Shown: positions 45,954-54,804 of the stretch, one piece after another
Numbering within the stretch: the first letter of the stretch is position 1
Layout of the letters: every line of letters starts with the position of its first letter
Assembly: GCF_027247405.1 (NCBI RefSeq)
Contig: NZ_CP097463.1
Span: 2,046,001 to 2,110,000 of the forward strand
Length of the DNA stretch: 64,000 nucleotides
Reading direction: 5' to 3'
Source: Jatrophihabitans cynanchi
GTDB lineage: Bacteria; Actinomycetota; Actinomycetes; Mycobacteriales; Jatrophihabitantaceae
Notes under the pieces: generated by a model
Database searches by the model: none
What the model was told of the DNA's origin: nothing
What the model saw: the letters and a program-made list of their open reading frames with translations, nothing else
Made by a program: the position numbers and the translations under genes

Positions 45954-47548
45954 GCCGCGATTCCTCCGACGAGCATGCCGAGGCGCTCAGCGGTCGCCTC
46001 CGCGATCGAAAGCACGCCGGTGATCCGGCCGGAGGAGATGACCGCGACGCGGGCGCACAACGCCATGACCTCCTCCAGTTCGGTGGATACGAGCAGCACG
46101 GCGACGCCCGACGAGGCCGCCTTGCGCAGCCGTAGGTACATGTCCTCGATGGCGCCGACGTCGAGCCCGTGCGTGGGCTGCGCGGCGATCAGCACCGACG
46201 GGTTGCCGGAAAGCTCGCGGGCAAGCACCACACGCTGCTGGTTGCCGCCCGACAGGCTGCGCACGGGCGCGTCGAGCGAGGACGTGATGATGTTGTACTC
46301 GGTGGCCAGCCGCTGCGCGATGGCGTGCATCTTGCGCTTGCTGATGAACCCGCCCGAGGTGACGTCGTCGACCGTCTTGAACACCAGGTTCTCGGCGACG
46401 CTCATGTCCAGCACGACGCCCGAGTGGTGCCGGTCCTCCGGGACGATGCCGAGTCCGGCACGCTGCAGCGCCTTCGGCCGGCTCAGGTCGATGACCTTCC
46501 CGCCCACTTCGACGGTGCCGCTCGACGGGTGGACGAGACCGGCGAGCACCTCACCGAGGGTCGCCTGACCGTTGCCCTCCACGCCGTACAGCCCGACGAT
46601 CTCGCCCGGCTGGACGGTGAGGCTGAGCTTGTCGATCAACGGAACCCCGCCGGCCTCGACGACCAGGTCGGTGAGCCGAAGCGCGGGCGGCAGGTCAGCG
46701 ACGGCGGCCGATGCCGACTCCACCTCGGCGGTACCGGCCCGGCCACCGCGCTCGACGGGCAACACACCGAGTGCGGCGGCCTCGGCGCGCAGCGACACGT
46801 CCCGGCCGACCATCTGCCGGGCCAGCTCCTGCGCGGTGGTCTCCGCGGTGGCCGTCCGGAAGGCCACCTTGCCCTTACGCAGCACCGTAACCCGGTCGGT
46901 GGCCGCGGTGATCTCGGCGAGTTTGTGGCTGATCAGGATCACCGCGCGGTTCTCCTCCTGCACCACGCGGCGCAGCACCGAGAACAGCTCGAGCGACTCG
47001 GCCTGGGTGAGCACCGAGGTCGGCTCGTCCAGGATCAGCACCGACGGATCGCGCCGCAGGCACTTGATCAGCTCGACCCGCTGGCGCTCGCCGGCCGAGA
47101 GTTGGTCGATCCGCTGCAGCGGGTCGATCGGCAGGCCGTACCGCCTGCCGACCTCCTCCACCTGTGCACACGCGCGCGACCGGTCGACCTTTCCCACGTC
47201 GCCGAGCACGACGTTCTCCCAGACCCGCAACGGCTCGATGAGGCTGAAGTGCTGGTGCACCATGCCCAGCCCCATCGCCGCCGCTGCCTGCGGGTCGTTG
47301 ATCTCGACCTGCCGGCCGCGGTACTCGATCGTTCCCGCGTCCCGGTTGACCAGGCCGAGCAGGACCTTCATCAGGGTGGACTTTCCCGCCCCGTTCTCGC
47401 CGAGGAGTCCGTGGATCTCGCCGGAGTTCACGGCGAGATCCACGGCGTCGCACGCGACGACGGAACCGTAGACCTTGGTTATTCCGCGCAACTGCAGAGC
47501 GGTCGGCTGCTCGGTGGCCAGTGCCACGGTCCTCTCCTCCAACGACAT
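45950..47548 (-). CDS. ABC transporter ATP-binding protein, double NBD
   Basis: A 532-residue ATPase with two nucleotide-binding domains. The first has Walker A GENGAGKST and Walker B VLILDEPTSVL. The second has a degenerate P-loop, GVEGNGQAT (Gln in place of Lys), normal for this class, with signature SGGNQQRVVLARELSG. It energises the BMP-type importer. The ATG lies one base after the substrate-binding protein stop. Confidence 0.94.
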   Translation of the reverse strand: MSLEERTVALATEQPTALQLRGITKVYGSVVACDAVDLAVNSGEIHGLLGENGAGKSTLMKVLLGLVNRDAGTIEYRGRQVEINDPQAAAAMGLGMVHQHFSLIEPLRVWENVVLGDVGKVDRSRACAQVEEVGRRYGLPIDPLQRIDQLSAGERQRVELIKCLRRDPSVLILDEPTSVLTQAESLELFSVLRRVVQEENRAVILISHKLAEITAATDRVTVLRKGKVAFRTATAETTAQELARQMVGRDVSLRAEAAALGVLPVERGGRAGTAEVESASAAVADLPPALRLTDLVVEAGGVPLIDKLSLTVQPGEIVGLYGVEGNGQATLGEVLAGLVHPSSGTVEVGGKVIDLSRPKALQRAGLGIVPEDRHHSGVVLDMSVAENLVFKTVDDVTSGGFISKRKMHAIAQRLATEYNIITSSLDAPVRSLSGGNQQRVVLARELSGNPSVLIAAQPTHGLDVGAIEDMYLRLRKAASSGVAVLLVSTELEEVMALCARVAVISSGRITGVLSIAEATAERLGMLVGGIAA

Positions 47549-47549
47549 G

Positions 47550-48656
47550 TCAGGAGCCGGCCTTGTCGGCTTCCTTCTCGGAGTCGATCTTCCCGGACCC
47601 GATCTCGCCGATGAAGGCCTTCAACTTGTCGGCCTGATCGCCCGTCGGGTTGCAGATCTTGACGGTCGGGTACGGGTCAACGCCCATCTTCCAGACGCGC
47701 GCAACACCCATCCGCAGCTTGCCGGCCGCGAAGTCCTGCAGCGCCGCGGCGAAGTAGTCGCCGGGGCTGAACAGCACCGACACGTCGAACTTCGGCGAGG
47801 TCGAGTCACACCGGTCGGTGCCCGGCGTCAGCGTCATGACACCGGACGAGTTCGCCAGCGTCGCGACCGCGTCGGTCGAGCCGCCGAGGTACGGGTACAC
47901 GGCCTTGACGCCCTGGCTGATCTGCGCCTGCATGGCCTCCTTGCCCTTGGCCGAGTCGTTGTTGTCGCCGGTGAAGGTGGTGACGACGTCGGCGTTCGGG
48001 ATGACCTGCCGGATGCCCGCCTTGAACGCGGCGGCGGCCCGCTGCGAGTAGTCGGCCGACGGTCCGGCGATGAAGCCGGCCTTGGTGACGCCCTTCTCCT
48101 TCATCAGCAGGGCGATCGCATACCCGCCGGCGAACACCGACTGGCTGGCGATGTCCGAGGACAGCATGATCTTCGGGGTCAACGGCAGGTTGCCCGATGC
48201 GGGCACGTACCAGGCCGTGTTGGCGCAGACCGGCTCCTCCGACGCCGGGATGGCGTCCTTGAGTTCGGACGCGCCCAGCGCGACCATGTCGACCTTCTGC
48301 TGGCACAGCGCGCGGGCCGCGGCGAGCGCGTCGGTCGGCGCGACACTGCCGCGCTTGATGACCGTCCAGCCCTTCGACTTGGCGAAGGTGTCGGCCTCGT
48401 CCACGAAGCTCTCGTAGTAGCCGTGGTCGTTGATGTCACCGGGGCTGAGCACCCCGATCACGACCTTGCCGTCGCCGTTGACGTCGGGCTCGCCCTTCGG
48501 AAGCGTGCCGGCTCCCTCGGTCGTGTTGGCGGTCGGGATCGCGCCCCCGGTGTTCGTACCGTTGTTACCGCCGCCGCTGCTGCTGCAAGCGCCGAGCAGC
48601 AGGGCGGACACGCAGGCAAGTGCCGCGCCTGCGATCCCCAGCTTGTTCGCTGTCAT
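47550..48656 (-). CDS. BMP-family substrate-binding lipoprotein
   Basis: A 368-residue extracytoplasmic binding protein of the BmpA/PnrA family and first gene of the importer operon. The lipoprotein signal ends in LLLGACSSS (lipobox Cys near residue 24), followed by a Gly/Asn/Thr linker. The BMP fold begins KVVIGVLSPGDINDHGYYESFVDEAD. Family members bind nucleosides or similar bases. A small hairpin (48659-48675) holds the AAGGA ribosome site in its loop directly before the ATG. Confidence 0.92.
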   Translation of the reverse strand: MTANKLGIAGAALACVSALLLGACSSSGGGNNGTNTGGAIPTANTTEGAGTLPKGEPDVNGDGKVVIGVLSPGDINDHGYYESFVDEADTFAKSKGWTVIKRGSVAPTDALAAARALCQQKVDMVALGASELKDAIPASEEPVCANTAWYVPASGNLPLTPKIMLSSDIASQSVFAGGYAIALLMKEKGVTKAGFIAGPSADYSQRAAAAFKAGIRQVIPNADVVTTFTGDNNDSAKGKEAMQAQISQGVKAVYPYLGGSTDAVATLANSSGVMTLTPGTDRCDSTSPKFDVSVLFSPGDYFAAALQDFAAGKLRMGVARVWKMGVDPYPTVKICNPTGDQADKLKAFIGEIGSGKIDSEKEADKAGS

Positions 48657-48778
48657 CACATCGATCCTTTCGATGTAGGTCCGCGCCGGTCCGGCGCTGA
48701 TGCGTTGTGACGTTCTGTGTGGTTGCTGGCTGTTCGGCGGCGGGGCGTCCTGGGGCCCGGCCGGCGATGCGCCGCCGG

Positions 48779-49489
48779 TCACCCCGGCGCGCCGCGGGCG
48801 AGCACTCCTTCCTCCCTGCCGCCCTCGGCGGTGCCGGGCACCGGGTCGAGGTCGGCGTACGCGATGCGGTCCTGGGTGAACATCGCTTCGGGGACTGCGG
48901 TGACGAACCACGGGAAACCCATCCGGCCGACGGCGCGGATCGCGGGGGGATCGATGCGCCCCTCGTCGGTCAGGATCGACTCGTCGGCGGTGATGCAGAC
49001 GACCTCGGCGAGGACGATGTGCACGCCGGAGAAGCACGAGCGCGCGTCCCCCCGCGTGATCACCTCGTGCACGCGGCACTCCAGGTGCGCCGGGCTCTCG
49101 GCCAGCGACGGCGGTGCGACCAGCTGCGACGCGACGAGCTGCCAGCCCGCCACTGCGACCTCGTCGACCTCGCTCGGGTACTCGCGGGCCACCGTCTCGA
49201 TGTGCGCGGCCAGCGCCGAGGTCGTCACGTTGATGACGAACTCGCCACTCGCCTGCAGGTTCGTCCAGGTGTCCTTCGGCCCTGGCGACGCCTCGCGCGT
49301 GGTGCCGATGGTGACCGCGACCAGCGGCGGCTCACCGCTGACCGGCATGAAGTAGCTGAACGGCGCCACGTTGAGCGCGCCCGCGGTGTCCAACGTGGTG
49401 ATCATCGCGATCGGTCGCGGCACCACGAGTTGCGACAGCAGGCCCTGCTTCTGCGCGCCGGTCCGGCCGGCAAGGTCGATCACGCGCAT
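48779..49489 (-). CDS. Flavin reductase domain protein (flavoredoxin-like)
   Basis: A 236-residue FMN-binding split-barrel protein. QLVVPRPIAMITTLDTAGALNVAPFSYFMPVSGEPPLVAVTIG is the signature of the flavin-reductase-like family. Such proteins supply reduced flavin to monooxygenases, but no partner monooxygenase is encoded in the window. The ATG at 49487-49489 overlaps the end of the upstream amidohydrolase by 10 bp, so the two are coupled. Confidence 0.87.
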   Translation of the reverse strand: MRVIDLAGRTGAQKQGLLSQLVVPRPIAMITTLDTAGALNVAPFSYFMPVSGEPPLVAVTIGTTREASPGPKDTWTNLQASGEFVINVTTSALAAHIETVAREYPSEVDEVAVAGWQLVASQLVAPPSLAESPAHLECRVHEVITRGDARSCFSGVHIVLAEVVCITADESILTDEGRIDPPAIRAVGRMGFPWFVTAVPEAMFTQDRIAYADLDPVPGTAEGGREEGVLARGAPG

Positions 49490-50916
49490 GGCGCACCCGC
49501 CAGCTCGTACTTCTCGGCCGTGACGCTCGGCCAGCGGTGCGGCACGTCGATCCCGGCCCGGCGCAGCAGCGCGACCGAGCGGTCGGCGGCCTCGCGGCGC
49601 AGTTCGGCCACGTCCACAGTCTGCAGCGCGCGGTCGCGGACCACGATCCGGCCGTCGACCAGGACGTCGCGTACCGTCCGTCCCGCGTCGCCCCACACCA
49701 GTTGCAGCGCGAGGTCACCGCGCGGGATCCAGCCCAGGTCCGCACCGTCGAGCACGACCAGGTCGGCCGCCTTGCCCACCTCGATCGAGCCGATGAGCTC
49801 GCTCAACCCGATCGCCTCGGCACCGCCGATCGTCGCGGCCGCGAACGCCTCGTCGGAACGGAACGGCTCGCTCGTGCCCCGGTCGCGATCGAGCGCGGCG
49901 AGCAGCCAGGCGGCACGGAACACGTCCGGGACGTCTCCGGCGTTGTGGGCGTCGCAGCCGAGCGCGACCCGACCGCCCCGCCGGATGATCTCGGTGTGCC
50001 GCGCGGCGCGGGTATAGCCCTGCCCGAGCCGCAGGTACGCGCCCGGACAGGACGCGACTGCGGTACCCGAGCGCAGGATCGCGTCGACCTCGGCGTTGTC
50101 CAGCCACACCGCGTGCCCGAGCAGCAGCCGCGGGCCGAGCACGCCGAGACGCTCGAGGTGCACGACCGGCGGACGCCCACTGCGCTCGGCATAGGTGCGC
50201 GTGTCGTCGGCGCTGGGCGAGATGTGCCAGGTGACCTGCACGTCCAGGCGCTGCGCGAGCTCGGCCGCGCCGACGAACAGCTCGTCGCTGGCCAGGCCGT
50301 GCCCGACCAGGGTGACCCAGCCGGTGACCAGCGAGTCGGTGCCGACGGCCAGCACCGCGTCCTCCTGCAGCGCCAGGGACTGCTCGACGGGCGCGGCGTA
50401 CTTGCCGCCGGCCACGTCCCAGCCCCAGCGGCCGACCCGGCCGCGGATGCCGGCGGTGCGCAACCCGGCGGCGACCCGGGCCGGGTGCCCGACGGTGCCC
50501 GCCTCCAGCACCGTGGTCACGCCGCGGCTCAGCGACTCGGCCGCGGTCAGCAGGGCGGACAGCTCGTCGTCGTCGCCACTGACCTGCTCGTGCAGCGGCA
50601 CCGTCCAGCCGAAGATCGCGAGCTGCGAGTCGATGTCGTCCGGGGTGGTGCTGCGGGTGAGCGGGGACGCGGTCGTGTGCTGGTGCGCATTGATCAGGCC
50701 GGGTACGACGATGCAGCCGCGGGCGTCCAGCTCGGCGACGCCGGGGTGCGCGGCCCGCAACTGCTCGGCCGGGCCGATCGCGGCGACGCGCCCGCCGCGC
50801 ACCAGAATGCTGCCGTCGAGCACGACCTGGCGTGCCGCGTCCATCGTCACCACGTCCGCGCCGACGATCAGCAGGTCGGCCGCGGGAACGCGACCGACTG
50901 CTGCAGGTACCGTCAC
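49480..50916 (-). CDS. Amidohydrolase (AtzA/TrzN/SAH deaminase-like) A
   Basis: A 478-residue amidohydrolase. HxH in PGLINAHQHTTASPL, His in VTWHISPS, His in LLLGHAVWLD and Asp in GCDAHNAGD form the single-metal site of the deaminase/chlorohydrolase family. A C-terminal composite beta-sandwich ends the protein (LVWGDAGRTVRDVLVDGRIVVRD). The start is GTG at 50916 with a GAGGTGG site. It is closely paralogous to the protein at 52894-54282. The substrate is probably an aminated or substituted N-heterocycle. Confidence 0.88.
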   Translation of the reverse strand: MTVPAAVGRVPAADLLIVGADVVTMDAARQVVLDGSILVRGGRVAAIGPAEQLRAAHPGVAELDARGCIVVPGLINAHQHTTASPLTRSTTPDDIDSQLAIFGWTVPLHEQVSGDDDELSALLTAAESLSRGVTTVLEAGTVGHPARVAAGLRTAGIRGRVGRWGWDVAGGKYAAPVEQSLALQEDAVLAVGTDSLVTGWVTLVGHGLASDELFVGAAELAQRLDVQVTWHISPSADDTRTYAERSGRPPVVHLERLGVLGPRLLLGHAVWLDNAEVDAILRSGTAVASCPGAYLRLGQGYTRAARHTEIIRRGGRVALGCDAHNAGDVPDVFRAAWLLAALDRDRGTSEPFRSDEAFAAATIGGAEAIGLSELIGSIEVGKAADLVVLDGADLGWIPRGDLALQLVWGDAGRTVRDVLVDGRIVVRDRALQTVDVAELRREAADRSVALLRRAGIDVPHRWPSVTAEKYELAGAPCA

Positions 50917-51004
50917 CGGACCACCTCGGTCGCGCCGGCCGGCCGCCCACGGAGGCCGCAGCGCTCTTCCACGGTGTGCTTCGACACCCTGCCGCACCCC
51001 CTTC

Positions 51005-51023
51005 GCGTCTCGCATTGCGAACC
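51005..51023 (+). promoter_or_regulatory. Shared catabolic motif, partial site E
   Basis: GCGTCTCGCATTGCGAACC resembles the right half of site C (GAGTCTCGCGTTGTGAACC). It contains a perfect palindromic core, TCGCA-T-TGCGA (51010-51020). It lies ~90 bp upstream of amidohydrolase A in the 306-bp divergent gap 50917-51222. Apart from sites D and E I see nothing else in that gap. Confidence 0.4.
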
Positions 51024-51170
51024 AGTGGTCCACATAGCGAGGTACTCTGCCTCCGCTTCGACGGCCTGTCAACGGATTCATCGCGATCGGCCCGCGCCTT
51101 GACCACCTTGTGATGCAACGGCCGTTCCCGCTCGTGGCGACCCGGCGCACGCCGAATCGGCCTGTATCGC

Positions 51171-51198
51171 ATTACAAGATGGCGTATTGCGTGGACGT
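51171..51198 (+). promoter_or_regulatory. Shared catabolic motif, site D, overlapping a leaderless promoter
   Basis: ATTACA then AGATGGCGTATTGCGT, matching sites A-C. It overlaps the TTGCGT -35-like element (51186-51191) of a promoter with -10 TAGGGT (51210-51215), seven bases before the GTG of the quinone reductase gene. This layout suits a repressor site. Confidence 0.5.
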
Positions 51199-51222
51199 TT
51201 GCCCGCGCGTAGGGTCCGCGAT

Positions 51223-52254
51223 GTGAAAGCAGCGCTGTATCGCACCCACGGCGGCCCCGAGGTTCTCGAGTTCGCCGAGGTCCCCGATCCGGTCGCCGGC
51301 CCGGGCGAACTGGTGGTCCGCACCGCAGCCGTCGGGCTGAACCGGCTCGACCTGCTGCAGCGCTCCGGCCCCGCCATGCTGCCGCATTTCCAGCTGCCGC
51401 ACATCGCCGGGATGGACTTCGCCGGCACCGTCGAGGCGGTCGGTCCCGGAGTCGATCCGGGACGGGTCGGCACCAGGGTCGTGGTGAACCCGTCCATCTC
51501 GTGCGGCAGCTGCGCGTTGTGCGCCCGCGGCGCCGATCACCTGTGCGCCGCCAAGACCGTGATCGGCGGGAGCATCAACGGCGGCTACGGCGAACTGGTC
51601 GCGGTGCCCGCGACGCACGCCCTGCCGGTACCCGAGCACATCGACCTGGTCGAGGCCGCCGCGCTGCCCACCGTCTACTCGCGTGCGTGGCAGTCGCTGT
51701 TCGTCAGCGGCCGGCTGGCGATCGGCGAGACGCTGCTCGTGCACGCGGCCGCCAGCGGCGTGACCATCGCGTCGGTGCAGCTGGCCAAGCGGGCCGGCGC
51801 CCGGGTGATCGTCACAGCGCGCACCGACGCCGAACTCGAGTTCGCCCGCGGCCACGGCGCGGACGCCGGCATCAACACGACCACGACCGACGTCACCGAA
51901 GCGGTTCTGGAGCTGACGGACGGCGTGGGCGCGGACATGGTGTTCGACCACCTCGGGCCGGCGCTGTTCGACGCCTCGATCCGCGCGCTGCGCCCGGCCG
52001 GCCGGCTGGTCTTCTGCGGCACCACGACCGGAGCCACCGTGCAGCTGCACCTGCCGACGGTATATCACCGGGACATCACCCTGATCGGTTCGGCCAGCTA
52101 CACGTTCGGCGACTTCGAGCAGATGCTGGCGTACTGCTGGTCGGCGGGGCTCCCGTCGATCATCGACCGCCGGCTGCCGATCACCGAGATCGCGACCGCG
52201 CACGAGCTGATGGCGGCCGACCGGCTGCGCGGCAAGCTCGTCCTCGTCCACTGA
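51223..52254 (+). CDS. Zinc-binding alcohol dehydrogenase / quinone oxidoreductase family protein 1
   Basis: A 343-residue MDR-superfamily oxidoreductase. The N-terminus KAALYRTHGGPEVLEFAEVP is quinone-reductase-like. The structural zinc lobe SCGSCALCARGADHLC is present, and the nucleotide-binding region is LLVHAAASGVTIASVQLAKRAGARVIVTAR. It is paralogous to the protein at 57293-58324, of equal length. The GTG at 51223 lacks a ribosome site but lies seven bases after TAGGGT, so the transcript is probably leaderless. Confidence 0.88.
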   Translation: MKAALYRTHGGPEVLEFAEVPDPVAGPGELVVRTAAVGLNRLDLLQRSGPAMLPHFQLPHIAGMDFAGTVEAVGPGVDPGRVGTRVVVNPSISCGSCALCARGADHLCAAKTVIGGSINGGYGELVAVPATHALPVPEHIDLVEAAALPTVYSRAWQSLFVSGRLAIGETLLVHAAASGVTIASVQLAKRAGARVIVTARTDAELEFARGHGADAGINTTTTDVTEAVLELTDGVGADMVFDHLGPALFDASIRALRPAGRLVFCGTTTGATVQLHLPTVYHRDITLIGSASYTFGDFEQMLAYCWSAGLPSIIDRRLPITEIATAHELMAADRLRGKLVLVH

Positions 52255-52313
52255 CAACCGGCTCACTGACTACTTGTGCACTGCCTAGTAGTGCACCGAG
52301 AAACGGAGCGACC

Positions 52314-52808
52314 ATGACCCAGACCGAGAGCGCGACCGCCGAGAGCGAGGAGTTCCACGCGCCCAACTCGCTGCTGACGCACATCGCGCTGCCCGTGCGC
52401 AACCTCGACGCGCAGCTGGTGTTCTACGCCAAGCACACCCGGATGCGGGTGATCTCGACGCGCAAGGACGAGCACACCGGGCTGCGCACCGCGTGGCTGG
52501 CCAACGAGCGCGACATCCGCCCGGACGGCGGGGCACGGTTCGTGATCGTGCTGATCGAGGGCTCGCTGCCCCGCGACATCGTGGGCGATGAGATGAAGGA
52601 GGAGTACACCTTCCTCACCTCGATCAGCCACCTGGGCATCTCGCTGGACTCGCGCGAGGACGTCGACCGGGTGGCCGAGATCGCGCGCAAGGAGGGCACC
52701 CTGGTGCTCGGGCCGCTGTACCGCAACCAGGTCGTCGGCTACATCTGCCTGGTGAAGGACCCGGACGGCAACAACGTGGAGTTCTCCGTCGAGCAGGACC
52801 TCGGCTGA
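52314..52808 (+). CDS. VOC-fold protein 2
   Basis: A 164-residue VOC (glyoxalase/dioxygenase-like) protein downstream of the oxidoreductase. Metal-ligand candidates are His in LLTHIALPVRNL, His in ISHLGISLDS and Glu in DGNNVEFSVEQ. It is diverged from the other two VOC proteins of the island. The ATG at 52314 has a GGAG site 59 bp after the upstream stop, so it is probably in the same transcript, which ends at the hairpin 52820-52861. Confidence 0.87.
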   Translation: MTQTESATAESEEFHAPNSLLTHIALPVRNLDAQLVFYAKHTRMRVISTRKDEHTGLRTAWLANERDIRPDGGARFVIVLIEGSLPRDIVGDEMKEEYTFLTSISHLGISLDSREDVDRVAEIARKEGTLVLGPLYRNQVVGYICLVKDPDGNNVEFSVEQDLG

Positions 52809-52819
52809 CAGACCCACCG

Positions 52820-52861
52820 GCGCAGGAAGACCCGCGCGCTGCGGCGCGGGTCTTCCTGCGC
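52820..52861. terminator. Bidirectional terminator, perfect 18-bp stem
   Basis: GCGCAGGAAGACCCGCGC (52820-52837) and its exact reverse complement (52844-52861) enclose a 6-nt loop. It lies between the convergent ends of VOC 2 (52808) and amidohydrolase B (52894). Confidence 0.9.
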
Positions 52862-52893
52862 GCTGTGCGCGCGGGCGCGGGACGGTCGCCGCG

Positions 52894-54282
52894 CTACCGC
52901 GGGTCGACCAGCGGCCAGCGGTGCGGCACCTCGATGCCGGCCCGGCGCAGCAGCGCGGTCGAGCGCTCCGCCGCCTCGGCCCGCAGCGCCGCGACGTCGA
53001 CGGTCGGGCTCACCCGGTCGCGCAGCACGACCCGGCCGTCCACCAGCACGTCGCGCACCGTGTGACTGGGCGCGCCCCACACCAGCTGCAGCGCGAGGTC
53101 CCCGCGCGGTGCCCAGGCTGCGTCGTCGGTGTCGAACACGACGAGGTCGGCCGCCTTGCCCACCTCGATCGAGCCGGTGAGCGCACCCAGGCCGACCGCG
53201 TTCGCCCCGTCGATCGTGGCCAGCGCGAACGCCTGGTCGGCGCGCAGCCGGGCCGGCGTGCCACGGTCGTTCTCGAATGCGGCGAGCAGCCGCGCGGCGC
53301 CGAGCACGTCCGGGACGTCACCGGCGTTGTGCGCGTCGCACCCCAGCGCGACGCGGCCGCCGCGTGCCGCCAGCTCGCCGTGCCGCCCGGCGCGCGCATA
53401 GCCCTGGGCCAGGCGCGCGTACGCGCCCGGGCAGGATGCCACGGCGGTGCGCGTTTCGAGCAGAATGTCCAGTTCGGCATCGTCCAGCCACACCGCGTGG
53501 CCGAGCAGCACCCGCGGCCCGAGCACGCCGAGCCGGTGCAGGTGCTCGAGCGGGCGCAGCCCGCTGCGCGCGGCGTACGCGCGCACGTCGTTCTCGCCCG
53601 GCGAGATGTGCCAGGTCATCGGTGCGTCCAGCCGCTGCGCCAGCTCGGCCGCCCCGGTGAACAGCTCGTCGCTGACCAGATCGTGGCCCACCAGGCTCAC
53701 CCAGCCGGTCACGGTGCCGTCGGCGCCGATGGCCCGCACCGTCTCCTCCTGCAGCGCGAGGGTCTCGGCGGCCGGCGCGGAGTACGGCGCATCGGCGACG
53801 TCCCAACCCCAGCGGCCCACCCGGCCGCGGATGCCGGCGGCGCGGAGCCCGGCGGCCACCCGCAGCGGGTGCGCGACCGTGCCCGGCTCGAGCAGCGTGG
53901 TCACGCCGCGGCTCAGCGACTCGACCGCGGCCAGCGTCGCCGCCAGCTCGTCGTCGTCGCCGCTCACCTCGGCGTGCAGCGGCACGATCCACTGGTAGAT
54001 CGACTCGTCCGAGCTGATGTCGTCCGGGATCGTGCTGCGCACCAGCGGGTCGGCGGTCGTGTGCTGGTGCGCGTTGACCAGCCCGGGCGTGAGCACACAG
54101 CCGCGCGCGTCCAGCTCGGGGGTTCCCGAGTACTGCGCGCGCAGCCGCTCGGCGGTGCCGATGTCCGCGATGCGCCCGCCGGCCACGGCGACGGTGCCGC
54201 CGACGACCACGTGGCGCTGCGGGTTCATCGTCACCACGTCGCCGCCGACCACGAGCAGGTCGGCGGCGGCGGGTGAGCTCAT
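52894..54282 (-). CDS. Amidohydrolase (AtzA/TrzN/SAH deaminase-like) B
   Basis: A 462-residue paralogue of amidohydrolase A, similar along its whole length (NAHQHTTADPL, MTWHISPG, LLGHAVWLD, GCDAHNAGDVP). The same metal-site residues are kept, so both copies are probably active, perhaps on related substrates or successive steps. The ATG at 54280-54282 overlaps the VOC 3 stop (ATGA). It is the last gene of the minus-strand operon and ends at the bidirectional terminator. Confidence 0.9.
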   Translation of the reverse strand: MSSPAAADLLVVGGDVVTMNPQRHVVVGGTVAVAGGRIADIGTAERLRAQYSGTPELDARGCVLTPGLVNAHQHTTADPLVRSTIPDDISSDESIYQWIVPLHAEVSGDDDELAATLAAVESLSRGVTTLLEPGTVAHPLRVAAGLRAAGIRGRVGRWGWDVADAPYSAPAAETLALQEETVRAIGADGTVTGWVSLVGHDLVSDELFTGAAELAQRLDAPMTWHISPGENDVRAYAARSGLRPLEHLHRLGVLGPRVLLGHAVWLDDAELDILLETRTAVASCPGAYARLAQGYARAGRHGELAARGGRVALGCDAHNAGDVPDVLGAARLLAAFENDRGTPARLRADQAFALATIDGANAVGLGALTGSIEVGKAADLVVFDTDDAAWAPRGDLALQLVWGAPSHTVRDVLVDGRVVLRDRVSPTVDVAALRAEAAERSTALLRRAGIEVPHRWPLVDPR

Positions 54283-54746
54283 CCCCACAGGTCTTGGATG
54301 GTCGAGAACACCTTCTGGTTGTGCGAGAACTCGATCGTGTTGCCGTCCGGGTCGTCGACCGCGCAGATGTAACCGATGTGTGCGGCCATGTCCATCGGCT
54401 CCCAGCGCAGGTTGCCGCGCTCGCGGGCCTTGGCGGCGACCGCGTCGATGTCCTCGCGGTTCGGCAGTTCGATGCCGATGTGCGCGAACGGTGCGAGCGT
54501 CGGGATCTTCTTGCCCTCCTCGATGCCGAAGCGGGCGCCCACCTCGGGCATGAACTCCGCCAGCACCAGCACGAACGGCGAGTCGACCTGGCCCTTGTTC
54601 GACAGCCACGCGCCGCGGCCGTTGCTGTCCTCGTTCTTCGTGACCAGCACCAGCGGCGTGATCGCCTCGTAGAACTCGATCGAGCGGTCCAGGTCGCTCA
54701 CCGGCAGGGCGACGTGCGTCCAGCGCGGCTCGGTCAGTTGTCCCAT
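54279..54746 (-). CDS. VOC-fold protein 3
   Basis: A 155-residue VOC protein and close paralogue of VOC 1: PRWTHVALPVSDLDRSIEFY, PFAHIGIELPNREDIDAV, DPDGNTIEFSHNQKVFSTIQDLWG. The His/His/Glu ligand set is kept. The ATG at 54744-54746 follows a GAAGAGG site. The pairing of a VOC gene with an amidohydrolase of type A/B on both sides of the 51-kb region looks like a duplicated cassette. Confidence 0.88.
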   Translation of the reverse strand: MGQLTEPRWTHVALPVSDLDRSIEFYEAITPLVLVTKNEDSNGRGAWLSNKGQVDSPFVLVLAEFMPEVGARFGIEEGKKIPTLAPFAHIGIELPNREDIDAVAAKARERGNLRWEPMDMAAHIGYICAVDDPDGNTIEFSHNQKVFSTIQDLWG

Positions 54747-54804
54747 GGTGTGTTCCTCTTCCTGTTTCTCGGCGGCGCCGCGCTCTGCGGTCGCCGATGG
54801 TGCG

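Noticed and set aside
48698-48712. TGCGTTGTGA upstream of the importer operon as a sixth copy of the catabolic motif
   Set aside because: Only about ten bases match; the GATGGCATCT part is missing, so it was not counted.
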